A stretch of DNA of 64,000 bases. Source: Acidimicrobiales bacterium (lineage in GTDB: Bacteria > Actinomycetota > Acidimicrobiia > Acidimicrobiales > Aldehydirespiratoraceae). Positions 27,209-35,206 of the stretch are shown piece after piece (position 1 is the first letter of the stretch; each line of letters opens with the position of its first letter). Location of the stretch: NCBI GenBank assembly GCA_033344915.1, contig JAWPML010000001.1:1794369-1858368 (forward strand). Reading direction: 5' to 3'. Under the pieces are notes generated by a model, which had not been told where the DNA came from, ran no database searches, and saw only the letters and a list, made by a program, of their open reading frames with translations. A program made the position numbers and the translations under genes.

Positions 27209-28076
27209 CCATCCCGCCGGCGGCCCGCACCGTCAGCCAGACGACCGACGTGAGGATCACCGCGCCGCCGATCAGCGTCTCCGCCGAGGGCTCCTCGGCG
27301 TGGATCCACCACATCCAGATCGGCGCCAGGACGACCTCGGACATCAGCAGCAGCGCGGCGTCGGGCGCGGGGACGTAGCGGTTCGCCCAGGTGAAGATCG
27401 GCAGCGGGATGCCGAGCAGCAGCACCCCGGCGAAGAACCCGATCCACCGGTCGTGCCCGGACGCCACGAAGCCGTCGCCGAGGCCCGTGGCGATGAGCGA
27501 GATCACGAGCGCGGTCGTCGCCCCGACGATCACCGGCACGGACGGGTCGATGTCGTCGCCGACACGGATCAGCGTCGAGTAGAAGCCGAAGCCGATCGGG
27601 ATGATGGCGACGACCGGCACGATCCACAACGGCGCGCCGCCGAGTCCGGCGCTGACCATGATCACGACGCCCGTGATCATCCCGACCGTCGCCAGCTGCG
27701 CCTCGCGACTCATGCGCTCGCGCAGGATGAACCAGGAACAGATCGCGGCGAGGATCGGCGATCCCGCCTGGAAGGCGAGGACGAACGCGGCCGTCGTCTC
27801 GGTGAGCGCGACGATGAAGGCCGAGAACATCAGGCCGATGATCACACCCGCCCCGATGTGGGCGAACTCGACCGCCTGCAGCTCGACGCCGACACGGCGC
27901 CGGTTCTGGAACACGAACACCGGCACCGTGACGGCGAGGGCACCGGCGGCCCGAAAGACCAGGTACTCCCACGCGCCGATGTCGTCCGTCCACCGGAAGA
28001 AGACGGCCCCGAAACTGAAAACGATGCCCGCGGCCAGAACGACCACGGCCCCCTGTGCACGCGACATCGCAGGCAC
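27174..28076 (-). CDS. DMT-superfamily (EamA) transporter
   Basis: 300 aa with ten predicted membrane helices in two EamA halves: the first half runs from VVLAAGIVFSFGAVFFRW to ISWFILRERMS (about 125), the second from IVPVVAIIPIGFGFYS to LIGGAVILTSVVWLTV. The motif SPILAAICSWFILRERMSRE (about 106-125) is the conserved end of half one; PIWMWWIHAEEPSAETLIGG (about 248-267) matches the end of half two. EamA proteins export amino acids or metabolites or act as permeases; the substrate cannot be told. It lies 35 bp downstream of the adenosine deaminase gene on the same strand and overlaps the convergent nitroreductase-fusion gene by 35 nt. Confidence 0.85.
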   Translation of the reverse strand: MPAMSRAQGAVVVLAAGIVFSFGAVFFRWTDDIGAWEYLVFRAAGALAVTVPVFVFQNRRRVGVELQAVEFAHIGAGVIIGLMFSAFIVALTETTAAFVLAFQAGSPILAAICSWFILRERMSREAQLATVGMITGVVIMVSAGLGGAPLWIVPVVAIIPIGFGFYSTLIRVGDDIDPSVPVIVGATTALVISLIATGLGDGFVASGHDRWIGFFAGVLLLGIPLPIFTWANRYVPAPDAALLLMSEVVLAPIWMWWIHAEEPSAETLIGGAVILTSVVWLTVRAAGGMVRILRSPRPVR

Positions 28077-28111
28077 GCTAGGAGGGAGTAGGCGGCCGAT
28101 GCCAGGCGATT

Positions 28112-29122
28112 TCAGTCGTCACCCAGCCAGCCGGCGACGGCGTCGGTCGGCGCGAAGCTCTCGACGAGCGAGTTCTCCGCGAGGCGGCGCAGACCGTCAT
28201 CGTCGAGGTCACAGAGGTCCCAGGCGTGCTCGTACTCGGCCAGGAGGCTCGTGGCGAACAGCGGCGGGTCGTCCGATCCGAGGGTGACGGTGAGACCGGC
28301 GTCGAGCATCGCCGGCAACGGGTGGACGTCGAGCGACGGCACCGCGGCGAGGGCGACGTTGCTGCCCGGGCACACGTCACAGGCCACACCCTCGTCGACC
28401 ATCCGGGCCACGAGATCCGGATCCCCCATCGCGCCGATGCCGTGCTGGATGCGTTCGGCGCCGAACACGTCCAGGGCGTGGGCGACCTCCCAGGCCGGGC
28501 CGTGCTCCCCCGCGTGGCTCACGGTGTGCAGGCCGGCGTCGCGGGCGCGGTCGAACGCCGGCCCGAAGTCCTCGACGCGCCAGTTGTCGGCCGGCCCGCC
28601 CATCCCCACGGCGACGATCCGGGGATGGAGCTCGGCGAGCACGACATCGAGCGCCCGGTGGGCGGCGTCGGCCCCGAGATGGGGCGAGAGATCCGGGATC
28701 AGAAGCGACGAGATGCCGAGGGCCGCTTCCGTCCGTTCGCACCCGGTCACGATCCCGGCGAGCACTTCCGACCAGTCGGCTCCCTGCTCGACGATGTGGT
28801 AGCTCGACGACACGTGGAACTCGACGTGGACCGCGCCCTGGTCGTGGGCGTGCCGCAGATAGGCCTCGGCGACGTCGGCGAAGTCGTCGGCCGTGCGCAG
28901 CAGGCCGCACACCCAGAAGTAGCGCTCGAGAAAGCTCGGGAACCCGTCGAAACGGAGCCAGTCCCGTATGCCCGCCTCGTCCGCCGCCGGCGGGGTGACC
29001 CCATGGCGGTCCGCGAGGCGAAGCATCGTCGCCGGATCGACGCTGCCCTCGAGATGAACGTGGAGCTCCGCCTTCGGCAGGGCGCGGGCGAGGTCGGCGG
29101 GGAACTCAGGCATGTCATCCAT
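28112..29122 (-). CDS. add: Adenosine deaminase family protein
   Basis: 336 aa. Zn-dependent TIM-barrel deaminase motifs: PKAELHVHLEGSVDPATML (about 16-34; HxH ligands), FWVCGLLRTADDFADVAEAY (about 69-88), TVSHAGEHGP (about 197-206, His ligand and catalytic Glu), AERIQHGIGAMGDPDLVARM (about 220-239) and LTVTLGSDDPPLFATSL (about 278-294; catalytic Asp pair). It converts adenosine to inosine in purine salvage; related family members deaminate adenine or N6-modified purines, so the specificity is open. The 5' end overlaps the stop of the TauE-like gene by 8 nt, so translation is coupled to an exporter. Confidence 0.9.
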   Translation of the reverse strand: MDDMPEFPADLARALPKAELHVHLEGSVDPATMLRLADRHGVTPPAADEAGIRDWLRFDGFPSFLERYFWVCGLLRTADDFADVAEAYLRHAHDQGAVHVEFHVSSSYHIVEQGADWSEVLAGIVTGCERTEAALGISSLLIPDLSPHLGADAAHRALDVVLAELHPRIVAVGMGGPADNWRVEDFGPAFDRARDAGLHTVSHAGEHGPAWEVAHALDVFGAERIQHGIGAMGDPDLVARMVDEGVACDVCPGSNVALAAVPSLDVHPLPAMLDAGLTVTLGSDDPPLFATSLLAEYEHAWDLCDLDDDGLRRLAENSLVESFAPTDAVAGWLGDD

Positions 29123-29867
29123 ACAAGCCGAGGAGGCGACCGGAGAAGATGATGACCGCGACCACGAGCACGGGCCGGATCACCCGCTCGCCGCCGGCCA
29201 CGGTCACCCGGGCGCCGATGTAGCCGCCGGTGGCCAGCCCGACCGCCAGCACGAGGGCGGGCGCCCAGTCGACGTCGCCGGCGATGATGAACACCGGCAA
29301 CGCGAAGACGGTGAAGACGAAGGTGACGATCACCTTGATGTTGTTGGCCGTCACGAGGTCGACGCCGGCCCGCGACAGGGCGACGATCAACATGAGCCCG
29401 ACGCCGGCCTGGAAGGCGCCGCCGTAGACGCCGATACCGAAGAAGATCACCGTGGTCAGCCAGGTGGGCCACTGGGGCCGTTCGGCCAGCGCCTCGACGT
29501 CGGGCTTGCGCAGCGACAGGATCAGGATCGGGATCATCACGAAGCCGAACGCCTGCTCGAACGCGTCGTCGGCCAGCTGGCTGATCACGATCGACCCGAC
29601 GAGCGAGCCGACGATCGCGGGACCGAGGATGCGGCCGATGCCGCCGAGCCCCCGCACGCCGAGCCGCCGGAACGTGCTCGCCGCGGTCAGCGAGTTCGCC
29701 AGCACGCCGACCCGGTTCGAGCCGTTGGCTGTGTTGCCCGGCACGTCGGCGAACACCAGCAGCGGCACGGTGAGCAGGGAACCGCCGCCGGCCATCGCGT
29801 TGATCACGCCGGCGACGACACCACCCCCGAGGAGGACGACGACGTGGATCCACTCCATCGGCGCCAC
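29115..29867 (-). CDS. TauE/SafE-family sulfite/anion exporter
   Basis: 250 aa with about eight membrane helices. The family starts with a helix ending in GGGVVAGVINAMAGGGSLLTVP (about 13-34 in sequence), the glycine-rich N-terminal motif, and a repeat of this plan opens the second half (GVYGGAFQAGVGLMLIVAL, about 149-167). TauE/SafE proteins export sulfite, sulfoacetate or other organic anions across the inner membrane. No sulfonate catabolism genes are nearby. The end of the gene overlaps the adenosine deaminase start by 8 nt; the SDR gene at 29890 lies 22 bp upstream, so all may be on one transcript. Confidence 0.85.
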   Translation of the reverse strand: MAPMEWIHVVVLLGGGVVAGVINAMAGGGSLLTVPLLVFADVPGNTANGSNRVGVLANSLTAASTFRRLGVRGLGGIGRILGPAIVGSLVGSIVISQLADDAFEQAFGFVMIPILILSLRKPDVEALAERPQWPTWLTTVIFFGIGVYGGAFQAGVGLMLIVALSRAGVDLVTANNIKVIVTFVFTVFALPVFIIAGDVDWAPALVLAVGLATGGYIGARVTVAGGERVIRPVLVVAVIIFSGRLLGLYG

Positions 29868-29889
29868 GCTAGCTGTGCCGGGGACCGGC

Positions 29890-30765
29890 TCAGTCGAGCG
29901 TAAAGGGACCCTTGCCCATCTGGTCGCGGATCGGCACCACGGTCGGGTTGGTCATGGACCGGCGCTGCCAGTTCGCCCCGTCGACCACGAGCGTGTGGCC
30001 GGTGATGAACTGGGCGTAGGGGCTGGCCAGGAAGGTTGCCGCCCAGCCGAACTCGCGACGGGTGCCGACCCGCATCGCCGGCTGCAGCCCGTCCTTCTCC
30101 GGATCGGCGCGGGCGAGGTTCTCCTGGATGTCGGCCGTCATGTCCTCGTGCGGGATCAGCCCGGGCACGAGGCCGTTCACCTGGATCCCGTAGGGCCCCC
30201 ATTCGACCGCAAGCGACTCGACCATGTTCTTCACGCCGGCCTTCGCCGCCGCGGAGTGGGCGAAGCCCGGGCCACCGGTCCACGCGTAGGACGCGCCGAT
30301 GTTGATGATGCTGCCGGGCGTGTCGGCGGCGAGGTGACGGCGACCGAACTCGCGGGCCACGAAGAACGTGCCGTTCAGCGTGATGTCGACGACGGTGCGC
30401 CACGCGTTCGGCGACATGTCCTCGGCCGGCACGGGGAAGTTCGCCGCCGCGTTGTTGACGAGCACCTGCGGCAGCCCGAAGGCGGCCTCCGCGGCGTCGA
30501 AGGCCGCGGCGATGCTGTCCGGCTCACGGATGTCGCACGTCACCGTCTCCACCGGCGCGCCGAGGGCCTCCATCGCGGCACGACCCGCGTCGAGGTGTTC
30601 GGGCTTGCGCGACGCGATCACGATCGACGCACCGAGTCGGGCGAACTCCTCGGCGATGCCCTTGCCGAGGCCGGTGCCGGCCCCGGTGACGAAGACGCAG
30701 ACGCCGTCGTAGGTGCCGGCCGGAAGGGCGCTGGCCCCGAGCGCTGGTGGGTCGGGAAGGCCCAT
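29890..30765 (-). CDS. SDR oxidoreductase, 2,4-dienoyl-CoA reductase-like
   Basis: 291 aa. Cofactor motif FVTGAGTGLGKGIAEEFARL (about 29-48), IASRKPEHLDAG (about 54-65; the Arg/Lys after the strand favours NADPH), NNAAANFPVPAEDMSPNAWR (about 112-131, typical of dienoyl-CoA reductases), catalytic region GASYAWTGGPGFAHSAAAK (about 158-176) and VNGLVPGLIPHEDM (about 200). The usual catalytic YxxxK reads H-S-A-A-A-K: the Tyr position appears to be His or Phe, a known feature of the dienoyl-CoA reductase group. It likely reduces 2,4-dienoyl-CoA in oxidation of unsaturated acids. A crotonase gene ends 1 nt upstream. Confidence 0.85.
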   Translation of the reverse strand: MGLPDPPALGASALPAGTYDGVCVFVTGAGTGLGKGIAEEFARLGASIVIASRKPEHLDAGRAAMEALGAPVETVTCDIREPDSIAAAFDAAEAAFGLPQVLVNNAAANFPVPAEDMSPNAWRTVVDITLNGTFFVAREFGRRHLAADTPGSIINIGASYAWTGGPGFAHSAAAKAGVKNMVESLAVEWGPYGIQVNGLVPGLIPHEDMTADIQENLARADPEKDGLQPAMRVGTRREFGWAATFLASPYAQFITGHTLVVDGANWQRRSMTNPTVVPIRDQMGKGPFTLD

Positions 30766-30766
30766 G

Positions 30767-31546
30767 TCAGCTCCCCCGGTAGTTCGGCTCGCGGTCCTCG
30801 GCCCGGGCCGCCTTGAACTCGGCGAAGTCGTCGGACCGGTTCAGGAACGTCTGGTAGATCAGCTCGTCCTCCATCGACGATCGGATCTGCGGACGGCTGA
30901 GGTGACTGATCACCCGCCGGGCGAGCTTGACCGTCACCGCCGGCGCCGCCGCGATCTTCTCGGCCATCTCCCGGGCGGTGTCGTCGAGTTCGTCCTCGGC
31001 GACGATCCGGCTCACGATGCCGTGCGCCAGCGCCTCCTCGGCGCTGAGGCGACGACCGGTGAGGACCATGTCGCTGACCAGGCCGTGGCCGCACATCTCG
31101 TAGAGCACCCCCATGCCACCGGTGTCGGGGATCACGCCGTGGCCGACCTCGGGCAGCATGAAGCGGGCACCCTCGGCGGCGATCCGCACATCGCACATGA
31201 GCGCCCGCTGGAACGAGCCACCGATCGCCCACCCCTGGATCGGGACGATGACCGGCGCCTCGAGCTCCCAGAGCTTCTGGATGCCCTTGTGGCCGCGGGT
31301 CATCAGCTCGTGATGGGTGAGCTCGGTGACGTTGGTGCCGATCGCGGCGACGTCACGGCCGCTCGACCAGCTCTTGCCGTTGCCCCGCCAGATCACGGCC
31401 CGCACGGTCGGTGTCGCGATCAGCTCGTCGAGGATCTCCCACAGATGGGCGTCCATCTCGTCGTCGAACGCATTGTGCTTGTCGACATTGTTGTTGGTGA
31501 TGGTGGCGATCGGGCCGTCGATCTCGAAGAGGATCTTGTCGCTCAT
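30767..31546 (-). CDS. Enoyl-CoA hydratase/isomerase family protein
   Basis: 259 aa crotonase. Motifs: WRGNGKSWSSGRDVAAIGTN (about 54-73), QGWAIGGSFQRALMCDVRIA (about 99-118) and LPEVGHGVIPDTGGMGVLYE (about 124-143), where the Glu and Asp sit near the usual catalytic positions. It ends EDREPNYRGS like short-chain hydratases. The gene is sandwiched on one strand: its ATG overlaps the TGA of the large Asp-box protein (ATGA, 31543-31546), and its stop is 1 nt before the start of the dienoyl-CoA-reductase-like SDR. The SDR and crotonase together suggest unsaturated acyl-CoA processing; coupling to the surface protein is unexpected. Confidence 0.9.
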   Translation of the reverse strand: MSDKILFEIDGPIATITNNNVDKHNAFDDEMDAHLWEILDELIATPTVRAVIWRGNGKSWSSGRDVAAIGTNVTELTHHELMTRGHKGIQKLWELEAPVIVPIQGWAIGGSFQRALMCDVRIAAEGARFMLPEVGHGVIPDTGGMGVLYEMCGHGLVSDMVLTGRRLSAEEALAHGIVSRIVAEDELDDTAREMAEKIAAAPAVTVKLARRVISHLSRPQIRSSMEDELIYQTFLNRSDDFAEFKAARAEDREPNYRGS

Positions 31547-33885
31547 CGCTCCATTCCATCATCCGTTCGCCCCGAACGGAGAGTTCGCGCCGCGAGCAGG
31601 CCACCGCCGGCGACGGCGAGGCCGACCAGGACCAGTACGGGAACGAGCAGGCCGTTGCCGTCATCGTCGGGCGCGGTGGTCGTGATCGGTGCCGCCGTGG
31701 TCGTCGTCGTGGTGGTCGTCGGCGTGGTCGTCGGCGCGACCTCGCCGTCGAGGGCGGCCAGCACCTCGTCGCCGGACGGCGTGTCGAGCACCTCCCAGTT
31801 CACGCCACCGTCGGTCGATCGGACCACCGAGGTCTGGGCGTAGGCGTACACCGTCTCGTCGCGCGCATAGGTCGGCGAGAACTGGATCGGCGAGGAGGAC
31901 GGGTTCGAGTAGTCGGCGATGAGGAGGTTCTGGCGGACGAGCGATTCACCGGCGATCGCGAACGTCCGACCGCCGTCGGTCGAGCGCAGCAGTCCGACCC
32001 CGCGCACACTCACGAGGACCGGACCGCCCTCGGCCACCGTCGGCGCGATGCCGATCGCTTCGATCGGGGTGCCGTCGTCGAGTCCGGGGCCGGAGACGAG
32101 CGACCACTGCTCCCCGTGATCGCGGGTCTCGTACAGCCCGTGGTCCGTGCCGGCGAGGCCGTACCCGTCGTCGACGTAGGAGGGCGAGAGCACGACCTGG
32201 ATGCCGAAATCGACCTCGGTTCCGGAGACCTCACTCCGATTCACCACCCCCGTGGGCGCGAACGACGCGCCGCCGTCGCGGCTGCGATGGAGCGCGGCAA
32301 CCGTGCCGACGAAGAGATCGCCGCCACCGGCCGCGTCCGTCGCGGGGGCGACGGATCGCACCCGACCGTCGAAGCGATGGAGCAGCTCCCAGCTCTCCGC
32401 GTCGCCGCGTTCCCCGGACCGGTAGAGCTCCCCCTGCCGTGTCGCGGCCCACAAGGTTCCGTCGGTGGCGAAGTCCGACGACAGCGCGAGCACGAACTGA
32501 CGCAGCGCGGTGTCGTCGGGCCGATCGCCGACCGCGATCGACTCCCAGTGCGCGCCGGCGTCCGTGGACCGCACGACGGCGGTCCAGGTGGCGCCGTAGA
32601 GCGTCCGGTCATCGGCAAATCCCGGGGAGATGTGGACGTTGTGCAGTCGCCGGAGCGGCGCGAACTGGTTGCCCTCGTCGACGGACGGCTGGCCGAGCCC
32701 CTCGCTGACCAGGGTCCACGTCGCGCCGCGGTCCGTCGAGAGGAACGCCCCCTTCACGTAGGTGAAGACGGTGATGGTCGAGTCCTCCGCGTGGTCGGGC
32801 GAGACGGCGAGACCGGTGATGTAGTCGTCGAGCGTCTCGATCGGCAGCCAGGAGTCGTCTCCGTCGTCCGCGACGAACACGCCGGCGAAGCCGCCGAGGA
32901 CCAGCCGCCCGGAGCCGCCCGGGGCGATCGCGATCGCCGCGAAGTCGGCCGCGCCGGACGACAGCGCCTGCGGCGAACGGGTCAGGCCCGCGTCGACCAG
33001 GTCCCAGCTGTCACCGGCATCGCGTGACACGACGGGGCCAGAGCGGATCGTCACCCCCCAGAGCAGTCCGTCGTCGGCGAATCCCGGGGAGAAGGCGATC
33101 TCGTTGACACGGTCGTCGGGAAGACCGGGGACCGGGGCGTAGGACCCACCGCCGTCGGTCGAACGGACGACGCCGTCGTCGCCGGTGATAAAGACCGTCG
33201 CCTCACCCGACGGCCCCGGCCCGATGGCGATGTCGCGGGGAAGCCCGATCTCGACCGAGAGGCCGTCGTGCCAGGTCGCCCCGCGGTCCGACGAGACGAA
33301 CGTCTGGCCGTTCGTGCCGATGGCGAGGAGGTTCTCGCCGTCCTCGTGGTGCTCGACCTGCCATGCGCCCAGGTTCCGTTCCGGGAGGGTCGCGGCTGTC
33401 CAGGACTGCCCGCCGTCCGTCGAGCGGGCCACGGGTCCGTTGAATCCGAAGCTGCCACCGACGACGAGGAGGTCGTCGGCGTCGACCGGCGACACGCTCA
33501 GCTCGCGGGCGGTGAACCCTGTGTCGGCCACCGTCTCCCAGGACAGGCCGCCGTCGGCGCTTCGCAGCACCGCGCCGTCGCCGGTGGTCAGGTAGCCGAC
33601 CGCCGGGTCCGAGGGTGCCATCTCCATGCGGGCGACCTTCTGCGCTTCGCCCCCGAGGCCCCGCACGATCTCGCTCCAGCTCTCCCCGCGGTCCTCGGAT
33701 CGCATCAGATGACCGCGGACGATGGCGTGGACGACACCGCTCTGCGCGAAGTCGACGCTGAAGTCCACGTCGGTGACCTGATCGTGCGGCGCGTGGGCCG
33801 CGGCCGGGGTGTCGTGGCCCGGGGCGAGCGACACGATCATCGCCGCGGCGATGACACCCCACATTCCCCTGCGGCCCCGGTTCAT
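31543..33885 (-). CDS. Secreted, membrane-anchored Asp-box (BNR/sortilin-like) propeller protein
   Basis: 780 aa. A signal peptide (RGMWGVIAAAMIVSLAPG, cleaved near HA-HA) is followed by at least twelve Asp-box repeats of the form S-T-D-x-G-x-x-W, for example VRSTDGGVNW, LSTDRGATW and ARSTDGGQSW, spread from about residue 60 to 690. This predicts one or two beta-propellers like sialidase, Ycf48 or sortilin VPS10 domains. A short Thr-rich linker and a C-terminal helix LLVPVLVLVGLAVAGGGLLA with basic tail anchor it in the membrane, with the propeller outside. The sialidase catalytic residues are not recognisable, so it is probably a binding protein. ATG 33885 sits before the signal peptide. Confidence 0.85.
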   Translation of the reverse strand: MNRGRRGMWGVIAAAMIVSLAPGHDTPAAAHAPHDQVTDVDFSVDFAQSGVVHAIVRGHLMRSEDRGESWSEIVRGLGGEAQKVARMEMAPSDPAVGYLTTGDGAVLRSADGGLSWETVADTGFTARELSVSPVDADDLLVVGGSFGFNGPVARSTDGGQSWTAATLPERNLGAWQVEHHEDGENLLAIGTNGQTFVSSDRGATWHDGLSVEIGLPRDIAIGPGPSGEATVFITGDDGVVRSTDGGGSYAPVPGLPDDRVNEIAFSPGFADDGLLWGVTIRSGPVVSRDAGDSWDLVDAGLTRSPQALSSGAADFAAIAIAPGGSGRLVLGGFAGVFVADDGDDSWLPIETLDDYITGLAVSPDHAEDSTITVFTYVKGAFLSTDRGATWTLVSEGLGQPSVDEGNQFAPLRRLHNVHISPGFADDRTLYGATWTAVVRSTDAGAHWESIAVGDRPDDTALRQFVLALSSDFATDGTLWAATRQGELYRSGERGDAESWELLHRFDGRVRSVAPATDAAGGGDLFVGTVAALHRSRDGGASFAPTGVVNRSEVSGTEVDFGIQVVLSPSYVDDGYGLAGTDHGLYETRDHGEQWSLVSGPGLDDGTPIEAIGIAPTVAEGGPVLVSVRGVGLLRSTDGGRTFAIAGESLVRQNLLIADYSNPSSSPIQFSPTYARDETVYAYAQTSVVRSTDGGVNWEVLDTPSGDEVLAALDGEVAPTTTPTTTTTTTTAAPITTTAPDDDGNGLLVPVLVLVGLAVAGGGLLAARTLRSGRTDDGMER

Positions 33886-33923
33886 GGGGCGACGATACTC
33901 CCGGCACGCGCCATACTCCCCGA

Positions 33924-34745
33924 ATGGAGATCGCCTCACTCGGCAACTGTCCCTCGACGCTGTTGGCCGATCCGATGGCGATCGACGGGGAGAAGCTGCG
34001 GGCCTACATCGACGCCACCGCGTCGGCCGGCTTCGATGCCGTGAGCCTGTGGGCGTTCCATCTGCTGTTCGCCGGGCCGGACTCGGCCGCCGTCGTGCGC
34101 GACTCCGGTCTCGACGTCGGGGCGGTCGAGGCGTGCATCGGTTGGACCGCCGGGCCGAGCGACGCCCTCACCGCCGAGATCGACGGTCTGATCGGTACCG
34201 GCGTCGACCTCGGCGCTCGCATTGTCGGTGCCGCCTGCCTCGGTCCGATGGACGACCACCCCGCCGCCGTCGACGGGTTCGCGGCCATCGCGGCGCGTGC
34301 CGCCGAGGCGGACATGGTCGTCTCGCTCGAGTTCCTCCCCTGGACGGGCATGCCGACCCTCGCCGCCGCCAACGATCTCGTCGTTGCGACCGGGGCCGCG
34401 AACGCGACGATCCTGCTCGATCTCTTCCACTGGATCCGCCAGCCCGGCGGGCCGGACCTCGACCTGCTCCGCACCCTGCCCGGCGAGCGGATCTCCTACG
34501 TCCAGCTCTGTGAGCCGTCCGCCGCGCCGACGATGGCGACCGGCGAGATCGAGAACGAGGCGATGCACGCCCGTCGCCTCCCCGGCGCGGGCACGGTCGA
34601 CCATCCGTCGATCTGGGATGCGCTCGACCACATCGGCAGTACGCCGTTCGTCGCCGCGGAGGTGTTCAGCGACGAGCTGGTCGCCGACGGGCCGGTGTCG
34701 ATGGCCCGGGCCGTGCACGACGCCTGCCGAGCCGTACTGCCCTAG
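33924..34745 (+). CDS. Sugar-phosphate isomerase/epimerase-like TIM-barrel protein
   Basis: 273 aa of the AP-endonuclease-2/xylose-isomerase-like TIM-barrel family. Visible elements: a first strand MEIASLGNCPSTLL, strand-end acidic residues in VVSLEFLPWTGMPTLAAAN (about 132-150), ATILLDLFHWIRQPGG (about 166-181, metal Asp/His), ISYVQLCEPSAAP (about 192-204) and PFVAAEVFSDELV (about 241-253). Members isomerise or epimerise keto sugars, inositols or hydroxypyruvate; the substrate is unknown. The start codon is 38 bp from that of the divergent Asp-box gene. Its stop codon is followed by two tandem copies of the same 15-bp unit. Confidence 0.8.
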   Translation: MEIASLGNCPSTLLADPMAIDGEKLRAYIDATASAGFDAVSLWAFHLLFAGPDSAAVVRDSGLDVGAVEACIGWTAGPSDALTAEIDGLIGTGVDLGARIVGAACLGPMDDHPAAVDGFAAIAARAAEADMVVSLEFLPWTGMPTLAAANDLVVATGAANATILLDLFHWIRQPGGPDLDLLRTLPGERISYVQLCEPSAAPTMATGEIENEAMHARRLPGAGTVDHPSIWDALDHIGSTPFVAAEVFSDELVADGPVSMARAVHDACRAVLP

Positions 34746-34775
34746 ACGGTACTGCCCTAGACGGTACTGCCCTAG
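34734..34775. repeat. 15-bp tandem repeat duplicating a stop codon
   Basis: The unit ACGGTACTGCCCTAG is present twice in full after a partial first copy (GTACTGCCCTAG, the last codons of the isomerase gene). All three TAGs are in the same frame. The last CTAG also supplies the stop codon of the convergent MOSC gene (34772-34774). It looks like slippage expansion at a tail-to-tail junction. Confidence 0.85.
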
Positions 34776-35206
34776 GTTTCGCCGAGGTCGACCGGGTCGC
34801 CGATCCGGAGGGTCGCTCCCTCGATGACGCGGCAGATCACACCCGCGCGGCGCCGCATGGCCGTGCGGGCGCCGTCGCCGATCTCCATGTCGAGCATCTT
34901 GCACGGCGCCGCATCGCGGACGACCTCGAGCACGACATCGCCGACCCGCCAGCGATGCCCGGGTGTCCGCGGCACCACGCCGTGGCTGATCGTGACGTTG
35001 CGTCGGGTGAGGAGCGGATCGATGGGCGCGCCGAATGCCTCCTCCGCTTCGGCGAGCTCGGTCAGTGACTGCACGCTCAGCTGGCGGTGCCTGCTGCCGT
35101 GATAGCGGTCGCCGACCAGACCGGCCTGCGTCTCGATCTCCGCCTCCTCGACCGCCCGCATCGGCAGTTTCGTGGCGAGACCGAGCTGGATGCCGACGAC
35201 TCTCAT
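34772..35206 (-). CDS. Small MOSC-domain protein
   Basis: 144 aa, a minimal MOSC domain: MRVVGIQLGLATKLPMR (start), EIETQAGLVGDRYHGSRHRQ (about 23-42), LTRRNVTISHGV (about 66-77), VVLEVVRDAAPCKMLDMEIG (about 90-109, conserved Cys) and RRAGVICRVIEGATLRIGDPV (about 117-137). Such stand-alone MOSC proteins probably bind molybdenum cofactor or transfer sulfur. The ATG at 35206 overlaps the TGA of the upstream PEP-utilising-domain gene (ATGA), showing tight coupling, and the long open frame upstream of it is the wrong frame of that gene. Its own stop is shared with the tandem repeat. Confidence 0.85.
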   Translation of the reverse strand: MRVVGIQLGLATKLPMRAVEEAEIETQAGLVGDRYHGSRHRQLSVQSLTELAEAEEAFGAPIDPLLTRRNVTISHGVVPRTPGHRWRVGDVVLEVVRDAAPCKMLDMEIGDGARTAMRRRAGVICRVIEGATLRIGDPVDLGET

